This document shows, piece by piece, positions 62,192-64,000 of a DNA stretch of 64,000 nucleotides. Numbering within the stretch: the first letter of the stretch is position 1; the number at the start of each line of letters is the position of its first letter. Source of the DNA: Vreelandella sp042466685 (GTDB lineage Bacteria > Pseudomonadota > Gammaproteobacteria > Pseudomonadales > Halomonadaceae); contig NZ_CP170448.1 in the NCBI RefSeq assembly GCF_042466685.1, forward strand, positions 3,100,001 through 3,164,000, written 5' to 3'. A program made the translations under genes and the position numbers. The notes beneath the pieces are model-generated. The model made no database searches. It worked only from the letters and a program-made list of their open reading frames with translations, and had not been told where the DNA came from.

Positions 62192-64000
62192 TACTTGGCC
62201 AGCACCTCAGCGTAAAAGCTCGCCACTGTTGAGGCGAAATTGGCGATATCGAACTCTGCGGCAAACTGGCTGGCCTGCTTACCCAACTGCTCGCTGAGCT
62301 CGGCATCATCTTTTAATGCCACTACTTTCTCCCCCCACGCCTGTCGATTTCGCGGTGTTTTGAAGCCGTTTACGCCCTGGCGTACCACGTCATCAATACC
62401 GCTGGAGCGCACCGCCACGACCGGCAACCCCGCCGACATCGCCTCAAGAATCACCATGCCCTGAGTTTCCGAGGTGGAGGCAAACACAAACATATCGCCT
62501 AGATGGTAATAAAGCGCCATCTGGTCAGGCGGCACCGCGCCCACCAGCGTGGCCTGCGCCGTAAGTTTCAAGGTATCAATTTTGGTTTGAATCGCTGCAC
62601 GATCCGGCCCATCGCCAATCAGTAGCAGATGAAAATCAGCGTGCCCCTGTGCCTTAAGCTCGGCGAGGGCTTCCAGCATAAAGCCAATATTTTTCTCTTT
62701 GCTAATCCGCGAGACGCTGATCAATATTTTGCTGGCAGGGTCGACACCTAATCGCTCGCGCAACGCCTCCAACGCACTCTCCTCTACCTGGGCAAACCGC
62801 GCCACATCTATGCCCGTAGGCTGCACTAGCGTGGGGGTTTTCACTCCAATCATGCGCAGATACTCCTCTGCGGAGTGAGTCGGCACAATCACCCCTTGGC
62901 AGCGGTTGGAAAAGCGCTTGATCAGGTAGTGCGAGATCAGATTTCGAAACAGTGCACCGGGCAATGGCACAAAGTGGGCATAGTGCTCCAGGCGGGTGTG
63001 ATAGGTGTAGATTACCGGCACCTTGAGCCGACGCCCCATAAATAGCCCCATGGAACCTAGCCAAAAAGGGTGATGAACGTGAATGAGGTCAGGCTTGAAC
63101 GCCCGCAGGCAGCGGCGAAAACGCGCGCTGAAGGGATTGGTTAACCGAAACTCGCCCTTCTGACCAAACGCCATCAGCGTAGGGATACGCTCTGTTGCGC
63201 TATCGTCATGCCAGGGATCCCGGTAGCGCGGCACCAGCAGTTGGATAGTGTGGCCTAGATCGCACAAGCCAGTGCGCAGGCGATCCACCGAGACCGATAC
63301 CCCGGACACAAAGGGAAAATAGTTATTGGATACCATCGCTACCCGTAGCCTCTTATCCATAAAAGGCGTCGGGTCGATATCAAAATCGGGATAGTAGTCG
63401 CGGTCTTCAAAGATCAGCCGATGCAAGCGCAGCGCGAGCAGCGTCAATACCCCCACAATCAGCAAAAACCGGGTATAGCTAACGTAGAAAAAGGCATACA
63501 CCGTAGAAGCCACACTACTCAGCATTCGCCACCAGCCAGGGCTATCCACGTTCAAACGTACTGGTGCAATAGTGACATTGTCACTGTCGACATCGACGAT
63601 AACGTAGTGATGAAAGCTACTGTCGGCATCGATCAGAATACCGCCCGCGCCACCGGTGGTGACGTAATCCACTCCATTAATTGTCTGCTGAGAGAAAAGC
63701 GTCAGGTTGGCGGAGAACACGGTATCGACACCGTGCGCTTCCGCCAGCGCCATAATCCCATCAGCAAGGCGGGGGTCATTGAGGTAATTGTCCGCTTCAA
63801 ACAGCGGCGCGTCGCTCACCACATTGTGCAGAGGCAAGCCAACAAACAAAAACCTATGCTTTGCTTCTGAGGCCGTAAGCTCCCGCTCCAACCAATCAAG
63901 CTGCCAGGAGGTAGAAGACTTCCCGGTGCCGTCAAGGAAGATAAAGTGGCTATTACCTGCGACAAAGGAGTAAAAATGGGGCCCAAAGTATTCGTAAAAC
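62173..64000 (-). CDS. Metallophosphoesterase-glycosyltransferase (GT4) fusion, N-terminus cut by right edge
   Basis: The frame is open without a stop from 64000 to 62173 (609 codons). Before the TTG at 63891, residues such as FYEYFGPHFYSF and FIFLDGTGKSS continue the calcineurin-like phosphoesterase domain, which ends near VDYVTTGGAGGILID. One membrane helix follows (FLLIVGVLTLLALRLH). Then comes a complete GT-B glycosyltransferase (RVAMVSNNYFPFVSGVSVSV; donor site SETQGMVILEAM with the EX7E pair). The phosphoesterase half is incomplete at its N-terminus. The GT half resembles diacylglycerol glucosyltransferases, so lipid glycosylation is a reasonable guess only. Confidence 0.87.
   Translation of the reverse strand, partial: FYEYFGPHFYSFVAGNSHFIFLDGTGKSSTSWQLDWLERELTASEAKHRFLFVGLPLHNVVSDAPLFEADNYLNDPRLADGIMALAEAHGVDTVFSANLTLFSQQTINGVDYVTTGGAGGILIDADSSFHHYVIVDVDSDNVTIAPVRLNVDSPGWWRMLSSVASTVYAFFYVSYTRFLLIVGVLTLLALRLHRLIFEDRDYYPDFDIDPTPFMDKRLRVAMVSNNYFPFVSGVSVSVDRLRTGLCDLGHTIQLLVPRYRDPWHDDSATERIPTLMAFGQKGEFRLTNPFSARFRRCLRAFKPDLIHVHHPFWLGSMGLFMGRRLKVPVIYTYHTRLEHYAHFVPLPGALFRNLISHYLIKRFSNRCQGVIVPTHSAEEYLRMIGVKTPTLVQPTGIDVARFAQVEESALEALRERLGVDPASKILISVSRISKEKNIGFMLEALAELKAQGHADFHLLLIGDGPDRAAIQTKIDTLKLTAQATLVGAVPPDQMALYYHLGDMFVFASTSETQGMVILEAMSAGLPVVAVRSSGIDDVVRQGVNGFKTPRNRQAWGEKVVALKDDAELSEQLGKQASQFAAEFDIANFASTVASFYAEVLAKYYSPSR

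Overview
The window is chromosomal DNA of a moderately halophilic gammaproteobacterium, most likely Halomonas or a close relative. This is judged from protein content: a seven-gene Mrp Na+/H+ antiporter operon, quaternary-amine handling, a CoqF-type Coq7, PhaR, HiPIP, and the yeaG-yeaH-spoVR and rpsF-rpsR-rplI clusters. It is mostly well-packed core genome. I see no prophage, integrase, insertion sequence or CRISPR array.

Layout. 1-9.1 kb, minus strand: a type I secretion adhesin locus of the LapA kind. In transcription order it holds a TolC-like outer-membrane protein, a LapB-like ABC exporter, a HlyD/LapC-like adaptor, a LuxR-type regulator with a degenerate receiver, and the 5' part of a giant adhesin. 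The adhesin has a TAAG site in its retention module and 300-bp repeats that differ only at silent positions; it runs off the left edge. 9.4-24 kb: housekeeping and stress genes (DMT and MFS carriers, EttA, Coq7, HIT protein, PrkB, thioesterase, PurD, PhaR, RsmE, Zn-protease-like protein, MltB). Among them are a short LOV photoreceptor (12.2 kb) and a CRY-DASH gene preceded by a 46-aa DUF2256 gene (22.3-24 kb). 24.2-30.1 kb: the Mrp operon, A to G. 30.3-33.5 kb: ferrochelatase divergent from an Fe-S cryptochrome/photolyase, followed by a DCC thiol oxidoreductase. 34-41.5 kb: dnaB, rplI, a membrane protein, rpsR, rpsF, rlmB, rnr. 41.7-42.2 kb: three tandem tRNA-Leu(CAG). 42.2-50.3 kb: endonuclease, Lrp-like domain, HiPIP, spoVR-yeaH-prkA, threonine aldolase. 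50.6-59 kb: FadH-like reductase, DMT carrier, GNAT-nitrilase fusion, ATL protein, azoreductase, Na+/amino-acid symporter, LysR regulator. 59.2-61.4 kb: a gamma-butyrobetaine hydroxylase-like dioxygenase and an orphan quaternary-amine binding protein. 61.5-64 kb: a TVP38 protein convergent with a phosphoesterase-glycosyltransferase fusion cut by the right edge.

The most interesting theme is a dispersed light-response set: the short LOV protein, DUF2256 with CRY-DASH, and the Fe-S cryptochrome with the DCC protein opposite hemH. TGTACA-type repeats lie in two of the promoters. They resemble the sites bound by LitR/PplR light regulators in Pseudomonas putida, where short LOV proteins are required for light induction. 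No LitR/PplR gene lies in this window, so that link is inferred.
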